Below are positions 49,050 through 56,220 of a stretch of 64,000 nt of DNA, piece after piece. Both the position numbers and the translations under genes were made by a program. This DNA is from Paenibacillus sp. HB172176 (GTDB lineage: Bacteria; Bacillota; Bacilli; Paenibacillales; Paenibacillaceae): contig NZ_JAATHD010000025.1 of the NCBI RefSeq assembly GCF_011947265.1, positions 1-64,000 of the forward strand. The letters are read 5' to 3'. The notes beneath the pieces were generated by a model, which was given only the letters and a program-made list of their open reading frames with translations, was not told the DNA's origin and did no database searches. The stretch's first letter is position 1; each line of letters opens with the position of its first letter.

Positions 49050-49418
49050 ATGACAAAATCGTTGGAAGAGCCCATAAAAGCGATGGATGCGGGCTCAACG
49101 TTAGAATGCTCGGATTACGTGGAGTGTCCCGTAGAATATACATTGAAGATTATAGGAGGAAGCTGGAAATCCATCCTGCTATACCGTCTCATGAGCGGCA
49201 CGATGCGATTCAACGAGCTGCGCAGAAGCTGTCCTAACATTACGCAGCGAATGCTCACTCTGCAATTAAGAGATCTCGAAGAACACGGTCTCGTGCACCG
49301 GAAGGTGTATGCGGAGGTGCCGCCCAAGGTCGAATACTCGTTAACGGATAAAGGCAGATCGGTGCTTCCCATCATTCGCATGATGAAGGAATGGGGCGAG
49401 GAGCAGCGACAGCTATAG
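49050..49418 (+). CDS. HxlR family transcriptional regulator (122 aa)
   Basis: Winged-helix regulator: CPVEYTLKIIGGSWKSILLY, FNELRRSCPNITQRMLTLQL, RDLEEHGLVHRKVYAEVPPK and VEYSLTDKGRSVLPII are the family signatures. Two N-terminal cysteines (ECSDYVECPVEY) could be redox sensors as in the YodB/HypR proteins that control nitroreductases. GGAGG lies ten bases before the ATG. The divergent nitroreductase is the likely target. Confidence 0.9.
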   Translation: MTKSLEEPIKAMDAGSTLECSDYVECPVEYTLKIIGGSWKSILLYRLMSGTMRFNELRRSCPNITQRMLTLQLRDLEEHGLVHRKVYAEVPPKVEYSLTDKGRSVLPIIRMMKEWGEEQRQL

Positions 49419-49555
49419 GCGGAGAGCCGTGCTGTCTAGACGAATGTCTCCGCGTCCCCGAACCGAACACCCTCCAATGAAAATCCCTTTCCAATGGCAA
49501 ATTCGCCGCTTCCCTCATACAATACTCTGAGCCTATATGTAGGAGGTTGTTCAAG

Positions 49556-49948
49556 CTGCAACGACTTATGTGCAAAGGAAAGATTCACCGGGCTACGGTA
49601 ACGGAAGCCGATCTCGATTATGTAGGAAGCATCACAATCGATGCTTTGTTGATGAAGAAAGCGAATATTCGCCCCTATGAAATGGTTCAAGTCACCTCAC
49701 TCAGAAATGCGACGCGTTGGAAGACCTATGCCCTTCCGGCGCCGGAGCAGTCCGGGAAGATCTGCCTGAACGGCCCCCCCGCTCATCTGTTTCAGCCGGG
49801 AGACAAGGTGATTATTCTCAGTATGGGGCTGTTCCATGAGGAGGATACGGCTGAATTACAGCCTCGCGTTGTTTTTGTAGACGAACAAAATCAAATTGTG
49901 GGCATTGAAGCTCATGACACCCAGTATCCGGAGGGAAGCCCATCATGA
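49556..49948 (+). CDS. panD: Aspartate 1-decarboxylase (130 aa), probable CTG start
   Basis: Makes beta-alanine for pantothenate and CoA. The self-cleaving site YVGSITID (Gly-Ser) is intact, with KGKIHRATVTEADLDY before it and GKICLNGPPAHLFQPGDKVI after it. Length fits. From memory, B. subtilis PanD has 12 residues up to the conserved LHR; here the codon in that position is CTG at 49556, nine bases after AGGAGG. A TTG at 49547 touches the ribosome site, and the first ATG (49568) lies 21 bases from it and would remove four residues. The ATGA at its end is the start of the next gene. Confidence 0.88.
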   Translation: MQRLMCKGKIHRATVTEADLDYVGSITIDALLMKKANIRPYEMVQVTSLRNATRWKTYALPAPEQSGKICLNGPPAHLFQPGDKVIILSMGLFHEEDTAELQPRVVFVDEQNQIVGIEAHDTQYPEGSPS

Positions 49949-50670
49949 AGCCGAGCTGGAACAAGTGGAGCAAATACACGATTATGAAGAAATCTTCGTC
50001 CCTTATCCCTTCGCTCCCCCAAACCCTGCCATTGTCTGCGCGGACGCTTGCGACGATGATTGATCGTTACAAAACGGTCATTGTGAAGCCTCGGGCCAAA
50101 AGCGGCGGAGCAGGCGTATTTCGGATTACGAAGCAGTCCCCCCGCCAGTTGCATGTGCGCTGGGAGAAGCACAGCCGCAAGGTCTCCGATATCTCTGCCG
50201 TCATGAGCTTGCTGAACAGGCATTCATTAGGAAGCGGTCTTGTTCAGCGATATGTGAATCTGGCGACAGTCGGCTCGAGACCCTTCGATGCGAGAGTCAT
50301 GGTGCAGCGCGGAAGAAGCCGGTCATGGAAGGTGACGGGATCGTTAGCCAAGATTGCCGGGCCCGGTTATCTCGTAACCAATACGGCACGCAGCCGCGGA
50401 TACGTGCTTCCGCTGCCCGAAGCGATCCGCAAGTCGCCAAGCCTTATGAATCAGAGCGGGAGCATCGTCAGCCAGTCGCATGCTTTGTCGCTTCGCACCG
50501 CCAGACATCTCCACGCTTATTATCCTTGGATTCGCACAGTAGGCATGGATGTGGGCATCGATCGAAAGGGCAAACCGTGGATCATTGAAGCGAATTTCTC
50601 CCCGAGCCGTTCCTTGTTCAAGAGGCTGAAGGATAAGTCCATGTACCGTCGCATTATAAAATGGGGTTAA
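49945..50670 (+). CDS. YheC/YheD-like ATP-grasp protein, spore-coat associated (241 aa)
   Basis: ATP-grasp family of endospore coat proteins: TVIVKPRAKSGGAGVFRITK, LVQRYVNLATVGSRPFDARV, GYLVTNTARSRGYVLPL, and the metal-binding end VGMDVGIDRKGKPWIIEANF with SPSRSL. The start overlaps the panD stop (ATGA), so translation is coupled. Members coat spores; biochemical activity is not established. Its last 17 bases overlap the convergent threonine-synthase-like gene. Confidence 0.85.
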   Translation: MKPSWNKWSKYTIMKKSSSLIPSLPQTLPLSARTLATMIDRYKTVIVKPRAKSGGAGVFRITKQSPRQLHVRWEKHSRKVSDISAVMSLLNRHSLGSGLVQRYVNLATVGSRPFDARVMVQRGRSRSWKVTGSLAKIAGPGYLVTNTARSRGYVLPLPEAIRKSPSLMNQSGSIVSQSHALSLRTARHLHAYYPWIRTVGMDVGIDRKGKPWIIEANFSPSRSLFKRLKDKSMYRRIIKWG

Positions 50671-51838
50671 GCTTGCCAAGCAGCGGCGTTCTCTCATTCG
50701 CGCAATGAAGCTCATACTTCATCGCATGGGAGGTATTGAACAGCACGACGCGATCCTTAGGCTGAATCCAGCCTTCTTCGCACAAGCTTACAAATCCTGC
50801 CCAGGTCGCCGCCCCTTCGGGCGATGCCGAAATTCCTCTGGCGCCCATCGCTCGCTGGGCGTCTTTTATTTCGTCTTGAGTGACTGCGACCGCGGTTCCT
50901 TTCATTTCTCTTAGGATTCGAACAAGCAGCTCCAGATCAGGCGGTCTTGGCACGCGCATGCCTGTCGCCGCTGGAGTTTCGGAGCCGCTGTCGGCTTTCC
51001 CCATAGCCGCGGCCAGCGGCGCGCAGCCCGATGCTTGCACGCAGACCATGCGAGGCAGCGGTCCCGTTATCATTCTCAATTCCTTCAGCTCGCGAAAGGC
51101 CTTCCACATCCCGATAACTCCTGAGCCTCCGCCGGTCGGATATACAATAACGCTTGGCAGCTGCCAGTTCAACTGCTCCGCAAGCTCGAAGCCCATCGTC
51201 TTCTTGCCTTCAACCCGGCCAGGCTCCTTCAGCGTGGAAACGGATGACCAGCCGAACAATCTTCTCCCCGCTTCCACCCATTGTCCGGCGTCATGAATAA
51301 GTCCCTTCACTCGAAAAGTGTCCGCCCCGTAATGCCTGCATTCCTGCACGATATACGGCGGGCAGTCCTCAGGCACGAAGACGCATGCATCCATGCCGGC
51401 AGAGGCCGCATAAGCCGCAAGCGCGCTCGCTGCATTCCCATTGGAGGCCAAGGCGGCTGTCCGCTTGCCTCTTTCCTTCAGCAGCGAGACGGCTACCGAC
51501 ATCCCGCGCGCTTTGAAGCTGCCGGTCGGATTCAGCTCTTCCCGCTTGATCCACAGCCGATCAACCGGCAGCTTCAGCTCCGCTATGCTCAAGAGAGACA
51601 AGGGAGTCCAACCTTCCCCTAATGATACGATATCCTCCGAAGCCGCTACGGGCAGAAGCTCCTTGTAACGCCACATAGACGCGGGTCGGTGCAAGAGCGC
51701 CTGCTTAGTCAATGTCTTCGCCGCTAATGCCAGATCGTATTCAACAAGTCGCACACCGCCGCAAACGCAGTTCATCTCTTCATAGGTGAATGCCGCAGAC
51801 GAGCCGCATCTTGAGCATGTTACTCTAAGCCGGGTCAT
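50654..51838 (-). CDS. Threonine synthase-like PLP enzyme (394 aa)
   Basis: Fold-type II PLP enzyme. N-terminal zinc-ribbon pair (TCSRCGS; MNCVCGG) as in the threonine-synthase group, then the PLP Lys in LNPTGSFKARGMSVAVS (near residue 105), SNGNAASALAAYAA, and phosphate loop PTGGGSGVIGMWKA. The C-terminal FNTSHAMKYE is usual for threonine synthase. It lies alone, away from thrB/hom, so it may be a paralogue with another beta-replacement activity. Confidence 0.85.
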   Translation of the reverse strand: MTRLRVTCSRCGSSAAFTYEEMNCVCGGVRLVEYDLALAAKTLTKQALLHRPASMWRYKELLPVAASEDIVSLGEGWTPLSLLSIAELKLPVDRLWIKREELNPTGSFKARGMSVAVSLLKERGKRTAALASNGNAASALAAYAASAGMDACVFVPEDCPPYIVQECRHYGADTFRVKGLIHDAGQWVEAGRRLFGWSSVSTLKEPGRVEGKKTMGFELAEQLNWQLPSVIVYPTGGGSGVIGMWKAFRELKELRMITGPLPRMVCVQASGCAPLAAAMGKADSGSETPAATGMRVPRPPDLELLVRILREMKGTAVAVTQDEIKDAQRAMGARGISASPEGAATWAGFVSLCEEGWIQPKDRVVLFNTSHAMKYELHCANERTPLLGKLNPIL

Positions 51839-51931
51839 ATCCTACCTCCATGCCAGTATAGTAAGCCGATAACGATTCCTTCATCATCTTATTCCCATGA
51901 CAAACGATCAACACGGCTTATAACCAGCATG

Positions 51932-52525
51932 TTACTTATCTTTCCCGCCCACATCCGCCTGAAGGATGGCTGAACGCTCAACCAACCACGCAAGCCCTCC
52001 TGCCGCAAGCGTCGCCGCCGTCGCCGCTATGACCGAACCGCCGGCGTGGAAGAACAGAATCGGGACCCACGCAATAGCTAGCATCCGATGTACGGTGCGC
52101 ATCCATTTATTTCTTATCCTCAGAATGAAATAACCATAACCCGCCAGCGTCAGCAATAACAGAAAATTCGCAATTCCGGACATGATTTTATGATCATGCG
52201 GCTTGATTATTAGGAAGTACGCGCCATGAACAGCGATGAACAAGAGAGTCGCCCATCCAAGCGGTTGATGAATGGCATGCAGCATTTTCCCGACCTTCCT
52301 CAAGAGCTGAGACGGGGATTTGCGTTTCCTCTTGAACCAATACCAAGAGAAGCTGACCGCTCCCATATACAGAGAGATTGTGCCAAGCGTCTTGACGATT
52401 CCCTCCATAGGGTGCTCGTGCTCTCTAATCCGTGGATGCGGAGTCAAGAAATAATAAACCAAGAGAAGAATTGCTGCAGCAACGGTGAAAATAGCCGGAA
52501 TCCATACCTTCTTGTTTTTGCTCAT
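51932..52525 (-). CDS. Small heme-type membrane protein, cytochrome b/ferric-reductase-like (197 aa)
   Basis: Five membrane helices: VWIPAIFTVAAAILLLVYYF, a second after MEGIVKTLGTISLYM, QPLGWATLLFIAVHGAYFLI, FLLLLTLAGYGYFIL and LAIAWVPILFFHAG, with His pairs in neighbouring helices (LHAIHQPLG; VHGAYF; VHRMLA; FFHAGG) placed as for heme b. GGGAGA precedes the ATG at 52525. Electron-transfer partner unknown. Confidence 0.7.
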   Translation of the reverse strand: MSKNKKVWIPAIFTVAAAILLLVYYFLTPHPRIREHEHPMEGIVKTLGTISLYMGAVSFSWYWFKRKRKSPSQLLRKVGKMLHAIHQPLGWATLLFIAVHGAYFLIIKPHDHKIMSGIANFLLLLTLAGYGYFILRIRNKWMRTVHRMLAIAWVPILFFHAGGSVIAATAATLAAGGLAWLVERSAILQADVGGKDK

Positions 52526-52641
52526 CATACTCTCCCTTGTTCGGTATTTGATCGACAGTGTTCCATTCCCATTGTACATAGTCAAAATGAGAAATTCATG
52601 AGAGAGCCTTCCAATTTGTAAATCGACAAACGTCTATCAAC

Positions 52642-52689
52642 AAAAAAAAGCTCTAAAATAATCAATGAGCTTGATCATTTCAGAGCTTT
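52642..52689 (-). terminator. Intrinsic terminator of the dedA gene
   Basis: On the minus strand AAAGCTCTGAAAT...ATTTTAGAGCTTT pairs, followed by eight Ts. It lies 31 bases beyond the stop codon. Confidence 0.88.
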
Positions 52690-52719
52690 GTCCGCGATGC
52701 GCGGCTTCTTCTGTATCCT

Positions 52720-53334
52720 TTATTTCCCGGTCGTTTTTCTTGACTTCCACACCCAGCGCAGCACGAGGATCACAACCACAACCGCGATGATATAGCTGAA
52801 CGGCTTGATATACGGCTCCGCTTCATCCCAGTTCTGCCCCAGACGGTAGCCTACATAGGTAAGCGCAATATTCCACGGGATGCAGCCGAGCGTTGTGAAC
52901 ACAACGAACTTGGCGAAGTTCATTCTTGCCACGCCTGCCGGCAGGGAAATGAAGGTCCGAATGAACGGCAAATTCCTCGTCGCGAACACCGTCCACTCGC
53001 CATATTTATGAAACCACGATTCCGCCTTGTCCAGATGATGCTCGTTCAGCAGCACATACTTGCCATACTTCAGGATGAACGCGCGTCCCCCGACAATTCC
53101 GATCCAGTAGGCCAATATGGAGCCGAGCAAGTTGCCGACAACGCCAGCGATCACAACCTCCGTGAAAGTAAAGTTTCCCGTAACCACATGAAAGCCGCCT
53201 ACCAGCATAATGACTTCGCTTGGAAGAGGTATGCACGCACTCTCGATGAGCATGCCGAGTCCAATGCCCCAGATGCCCAGATTGTCAATCATCGTTTGAA
53301 CAAATTCAGATAAAAATTCAAGAATAGCATGCAA
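52720..53334 (-). CDS. DedA family membrane protein (204 aa)
   Basis: Polytopic membrane protein of the DedA/VTT family, whose members flip undecaprenyl phosphate or phosphatidylethanolamine. Motifs: LGMLIESACIPLPSEVIMLV near the N-terminus with the conserved Glu/Pro, GNLLGSILAYWIGIVGGRAF, ATRNLPFIRTFISLPAGVAR with the conserved Arg pair and NFAKFVVFTTLGCIPWN. TTG start at 53334 with AAGGAG ten bases upstream. Confidence 0.93.
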   Translation of the reverse strand: MHAILEFLSEFVQTMIDNLGIWGIGLGMLIESACIPLPSEVIMLVGGFHVVTGNFTFTEVVIAGVVGNLLGSILAYWIGIVGGRAFILKYGKYVLLNEHHLDKAESWFHKYGEWTVFATRNLPFIRTFISLPAGVARMNFAKFVVFTTLGCIPWNIALTYVGYRLGQNWDEAEPYIKPFSYIIAVVVVILVLRWVWKSRKTTGK

Positions 53335-53426
53335 CTTTCAATCGACTCCTTCTCTCTAACCTGCATGCTTCAAAAGATATCATATTTATCTGAAAATAGC
53401 ATGAGAATATTTGACCAGACCGGAAA

Positions 53427-54170
53427 TTAAGCCCGGCTGCCCGCGTAGAAGGCCATGGCGTCGCGCATGAACAACGCCAGTCCTTCGCCAAACTTATCGA
53501 TATTTTTCGTAAAACGCTCGTCATCGACATACATTTGCCCGAGGCTCTTGAACGCTTCGGGCGAATAGGCTCCCATACGATTCAGCAGGTCATACCATTC
53601 CTTAATCGCCGCCTGGGAAGCCTGCGATTCCGGATCATCATGACGAAGCGCCGCAAGCCTTCGATACAACGCGTTCATCTCCTCTTGGAATCGTTCGATG
53701 CTGCCGTCCTGCTTCATTGCGCCGAGCTTTGCATTCGAATCATCCACCGTCCGATCTCCCCAGCGCTCCCGCGCCTCTCCCTCATACGGATTGACTTCGC
53801 TGAAATCAAACCCTTCGAATTTCTCCTTGTTCGTCATGTTCATTTCTCCTCTCTCGTATTGCATCGTCTTCTCCACCGTCCGCAGCAGCCGGTCCAACTG
53901 ATCGCGCTTCTCTCGCAGCATCTGCTTATGCCGGCTCAGCGCCTCCAAGCGGTCGAAGCTCTCGTCGGTCACGATCGCCCTGATTTGCTTCAAAGGAAAT
54001 CCCAGCTCCCGATAAAAGCAAATTTGCTGCAGCAGCTCGAGATTACGCTGAGAATAGTCGCGATAGCCGGCTTCGGTTATCCCATCCGGAATCAGGAGAC
54101 CAATCTCGTCATAATGATGCAGTGTGCGCACGCTGACGCCAGCGAGCTCCGCAACCTCTTTCACCTTCAT
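53427..54170 (-). CDS. MerR family regulator with TipAS antibiotic-recognition domain (247 aa)
   Basis: MerR-type DNA-binding domain (MKVKEVAELAGVSVRTLHHY; DEIGLLIPDGITEAGYRDYS), a coiled coil (about 75-115) and a C-terminal TipAS domain (about 120-247: NPYEGEARERWG, EWYDLLNRMGAYSPEAFKSL, GQMYVDDERFTKNIDKFGEG). TipAS domains trap thiopeptides and similar cyclic drugs and turn the regulator on. Start 54170 follows AAGGGGG. Upstream lies a promoter with the 19-bp spacer typical of MerR targets, so it likely controls itself. Confidence 0.9.
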   Translation of the reverse strand: MKVKEVAELAGVSVRTLHHYDEIGLLIPDGITEAGYRDYSQRNLELLQQICFYRELGFPLKQIRAIVTDESFDRLEALSRHKQMLREKRDQLDRLLRTVEKTMQYERGEMNMTNKEKFEGFDFSEVNPYEGEARERWGDRTVDDSNAKLGAMKQDGSIERFQEEMNALYRRLAALRHDDPESQASQAAIKEWYDLLNRMGAYSPEAFKSLGQMYVDDERFTKNIDKFGEGLALFMRDAMAFYAGSRA

Positions 54171-54198
54171 CGTATTGCCCGCCCCCTTCTTGCTTCTC

Positions 54199-54229
54199 AC
54201 TATAGAGTATCACGTAACGTGAGGGTCAA
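54199..54229 (-). promoter_or_regulatory. MerR-type promoter with 19-bp spacer
   Basis: TTGACC (54229-54224), 19-bp spacer containing the dyad CACGTTACGTG, TATAGT (54204-54199). Stretched spacers with a central dyad are the hallmark of MerR-activated promoters. Confidence 0.78.
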
Positions 54230-54255
54230 TCCCCATTTTGTATTATTGCTGCGAC

Positions 54256-54296
54256 AACAGATCAATCTTCCATGCGCTTTTCCAGAATGATCTGTT
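54256..54296. other. Inverted repeat in the MerR/His-Asp-protein intergenic region
   Basis: AACAGATCA (54256-54264) and TGATCTGTT (54288-54296) form a 9-bp dyad with a 23-base loop. Role unknown; no T-run follows on either strand. Confidence 0.45.
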
Positions 54297-54433
54297 CTCT
54301 CCTCTGTGTATTGTGATATATAGTTCATATAGTAAAAACGACGCTTACCCTGCTTCATATACCCAAGCCATTCCTCTCGCAATTCTATACTATATACTAG
54401 CTTGAAAAATAAGTGTCGCGGAGGGATATTGCC

Positions 54434-54892
54434 TTGTCACTGGTGAAAGAAATAAAAAAGGTGCTGAAATCGCAAGAAGTAGAACAGCTAAACCTTCTCC
54501 TCGAGGATGGTTCTGTGCAAGAGCTTGCTCTGGCAGGCAAGAGCAAAGATGAGATTAAAGACATGCTCGCGGATGTAGACTGGGAGCCAGTTGCTGAAGT
54601 AGAGGCGGTTGTACATGATGAAAATTCAGAGGAAGCGGAAGAAAACGATCAAGAAGTCGACGATGAAGAGGAGGCGGCAGAAGACAAGGACGAAGAGGAT
54701 GATGAGGATGAGAAGGAAAAAAAGAGAGCTAAAAAGCTGAAAAAGGCGCTGAAGAAAAAAGAAAAGAAAAAAGAAAAAAAGAAGATGAATAGGGATCATC
54801 ATGCTGATTCTGATTGTGATCCTGTTTGTGATCATGATCACGACCATCATCATGATCCTGACGATGATGATGACGACGAAGACGAGGAATAA
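54434..54892 (+). CDS. Charged-block protein with Asp/Glu, Lys and His/Asp-rich segments (152 aa)
   Basis: Unrecognised. The N-terminal 60 residues look folded (LVKEIKKVLKSQEVEQLNLL; KSKDEIKDMLADVDWEP). Then come three low-complexity blocks: acidic (EEAEENDQEVDDEEEAAEDK), basic (KKLKKALKKKEKKKEKKK) and a tail with alternating His, Asp and two Cys (DHHADSDCDPVCDHDHDHHH) ending in a run of Asp/Glu. The tail could hold metal ions. A TTG start at 54434 has GGAGGG eight bases upstream. It lies next to the spore-coat pair, whose kinase also has charged tails, which suggests but does not prove a coat or mineralisation role. Confidence 0.7.
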   Translation: MSLVKEIKKVLKSQEVEQLNLLLEDGSVQELALAGKSKDEIKDMLADVDWEPVAEVEAVVHDENSEEAEENDQEVDDEEEAAEDKDEEDDEDEKEKKRAKKLKKALKKKEKKKEKKKMNRDHHADSDCDPVCDHDHDHHHDPDDDDDDEDEE

Positions 54893-55080
54893 CTTCTCCC
54901 TTGCATGATACGTTTGAACAGCGCCTGCGAACTTTGCTTCGCAGGCTTCTTCGCTTCTGCAACTGTCAGGTCGCAGCGGATCGTAAAAACGACTCGAGAG
55001 GCGGCGCTCCATCATAGAAAACAGAAGCCCGCTGCACATGCACCGGGCCTCTTCCTTTATCTCAATTCAAACATTGCGCC

Positions 55081-56220
55081 CTAGCTCCCCCACACCTCCA
55101 GTATGTTGCCTGCCACATGATTCCAGGTAAAATGGTCCTCGACCAGCTTGCGGCCTTGCAAGCCCATCCGACCTGCGTTGCCTGGATTAGAAAGCATAGC
55201 GTTGATATGATCGGCGTATTCAAGCGGATTCTCCGGATCCTGAACAATAACGCCGTTATTGCCCCGAATAATTTCCGGATTTCCTCCCCTCGCCGTTGTG
55301 ATAAGCGGCAGGCCGGCCGCCATTGCCTCATAATGGACGCGCGCCAGCGGCTCTTCCCAGATGGATGTGCAGACGAATACATCCGCCGCGCAGTACCATT
55401 TATGCACATCCTGCGCCTGCACATAGCCTGTTGTCTTAACCGGAATCGGCGACCGCTCGGCCATTGCGCGCAGATAGGCGATATAGTCGCTGATGCGATC
55501 ATCGCTGAACCAGGCCGCGCCGACAATAACAAGCACCGCATCTTGCTGCTTAATATGATTCATTGCCCGAACGAGCACATGCGGACCTTTGTTCCGGGAA
55601 AGCCTTCCGACGAACAGGATTACCTTCTTGTTCCCGAGCTGATGCTCCGCCCGAATTTGTTCCCGATCCCGCTTCGCCGAATTGGATTGCCTGTATGGCG
55701 CGAATTTCGATAGATCCACGCCGGAATAGATCGTTCTGATCTTGCCAGCCGCCTCCGGATAGTCCTTGCAGATCGTCGCTCCGATATAATTGCTGATGGT
55801 TACGATGGTATCCACCCTCGCCACAACCGCATTTCCTTCTTGCCTGTTCAGCTTGAGCGAATTGAACATATCATTATGCATGCTGAGCACAATTCGCGCA
55901 TTTGGCCGCACGGAATCGACAGGCATCACCAACCTCGGCCGGTTAAAAATATGAATTACATCGAATTGCTCATTGCTTTGCGCGAGATAGGGAATGATAT
56001 TCTCCATATAAATGTCCAGAATTCCCTTCGATTCGAATCGCCGGTATCGAATTCCGTTCACTGTCTCCGATTCCGGCAAATCCGGATCGCTCCGGCTGAT
56101 GATCGTTAATTGATGCTGTCTGCTCAGCAGTTCCTTCACTCCGTCAATATACGTCTGAATCGCCCCGCCGCGAATATTCGGAACGGGAAGCTTCTCTGTG
56201 CATATCATCAATATATTCAT
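55081..56220 (-). CDS. cotSA: Glycosyltransferase family 4, spore-coat CotSA-like (379 aa)
   Basis: GT-B glycosyltransferase: GGAIQTYIDGVKELLSRQHQ near the N-terminus, KVILFVGRLSRNKGPHVLVR (about 200) and the donor-sugar site FVCTSIWEEPLARVHYEAMA with two Glu of the EX7E motif (about 290). Coupled by ATGA to the CotS-type gene upstream, as CotSA goes with CotS in Bacillus. Probably adds sugars to spore-coat components in the mother cell. GAGGAGG lies before the ATG. Confidence 0.87.
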   Translation of the reverse strand: MNILMICTEKLPVPNIRGGAIQTYIDGVKELLSRQHQLTIISRSDPDLPESETVNGIRYRRFESKGILDIYMENIIPYLAQSNEQFDVIHIFNRPRLVMPVDSVRPNARIVLSMHNDMFNSLKLNRQEGNAVVARVDTIVTISNYIGATICKDYPEAAGKIRTIYSGVDLSKFAPYRQSNSAKRDREQIRAEHQLGNKKVILFVGRLSRNKGPHVLVRAMNHIKQQDAVLVIVGAAWFSDDRISDYIAYLRAMAERSPIPVKTTGYVQAQDVHKWYCAADVFVCTSIWEEPLARVHYEAMAAGLPLITTARGGNPEIIRGNNGVIVQDPENPLEYADHINAMLSNPGNAGRMGLQGRKLVEDHFTWNHVAGNILEVWGS

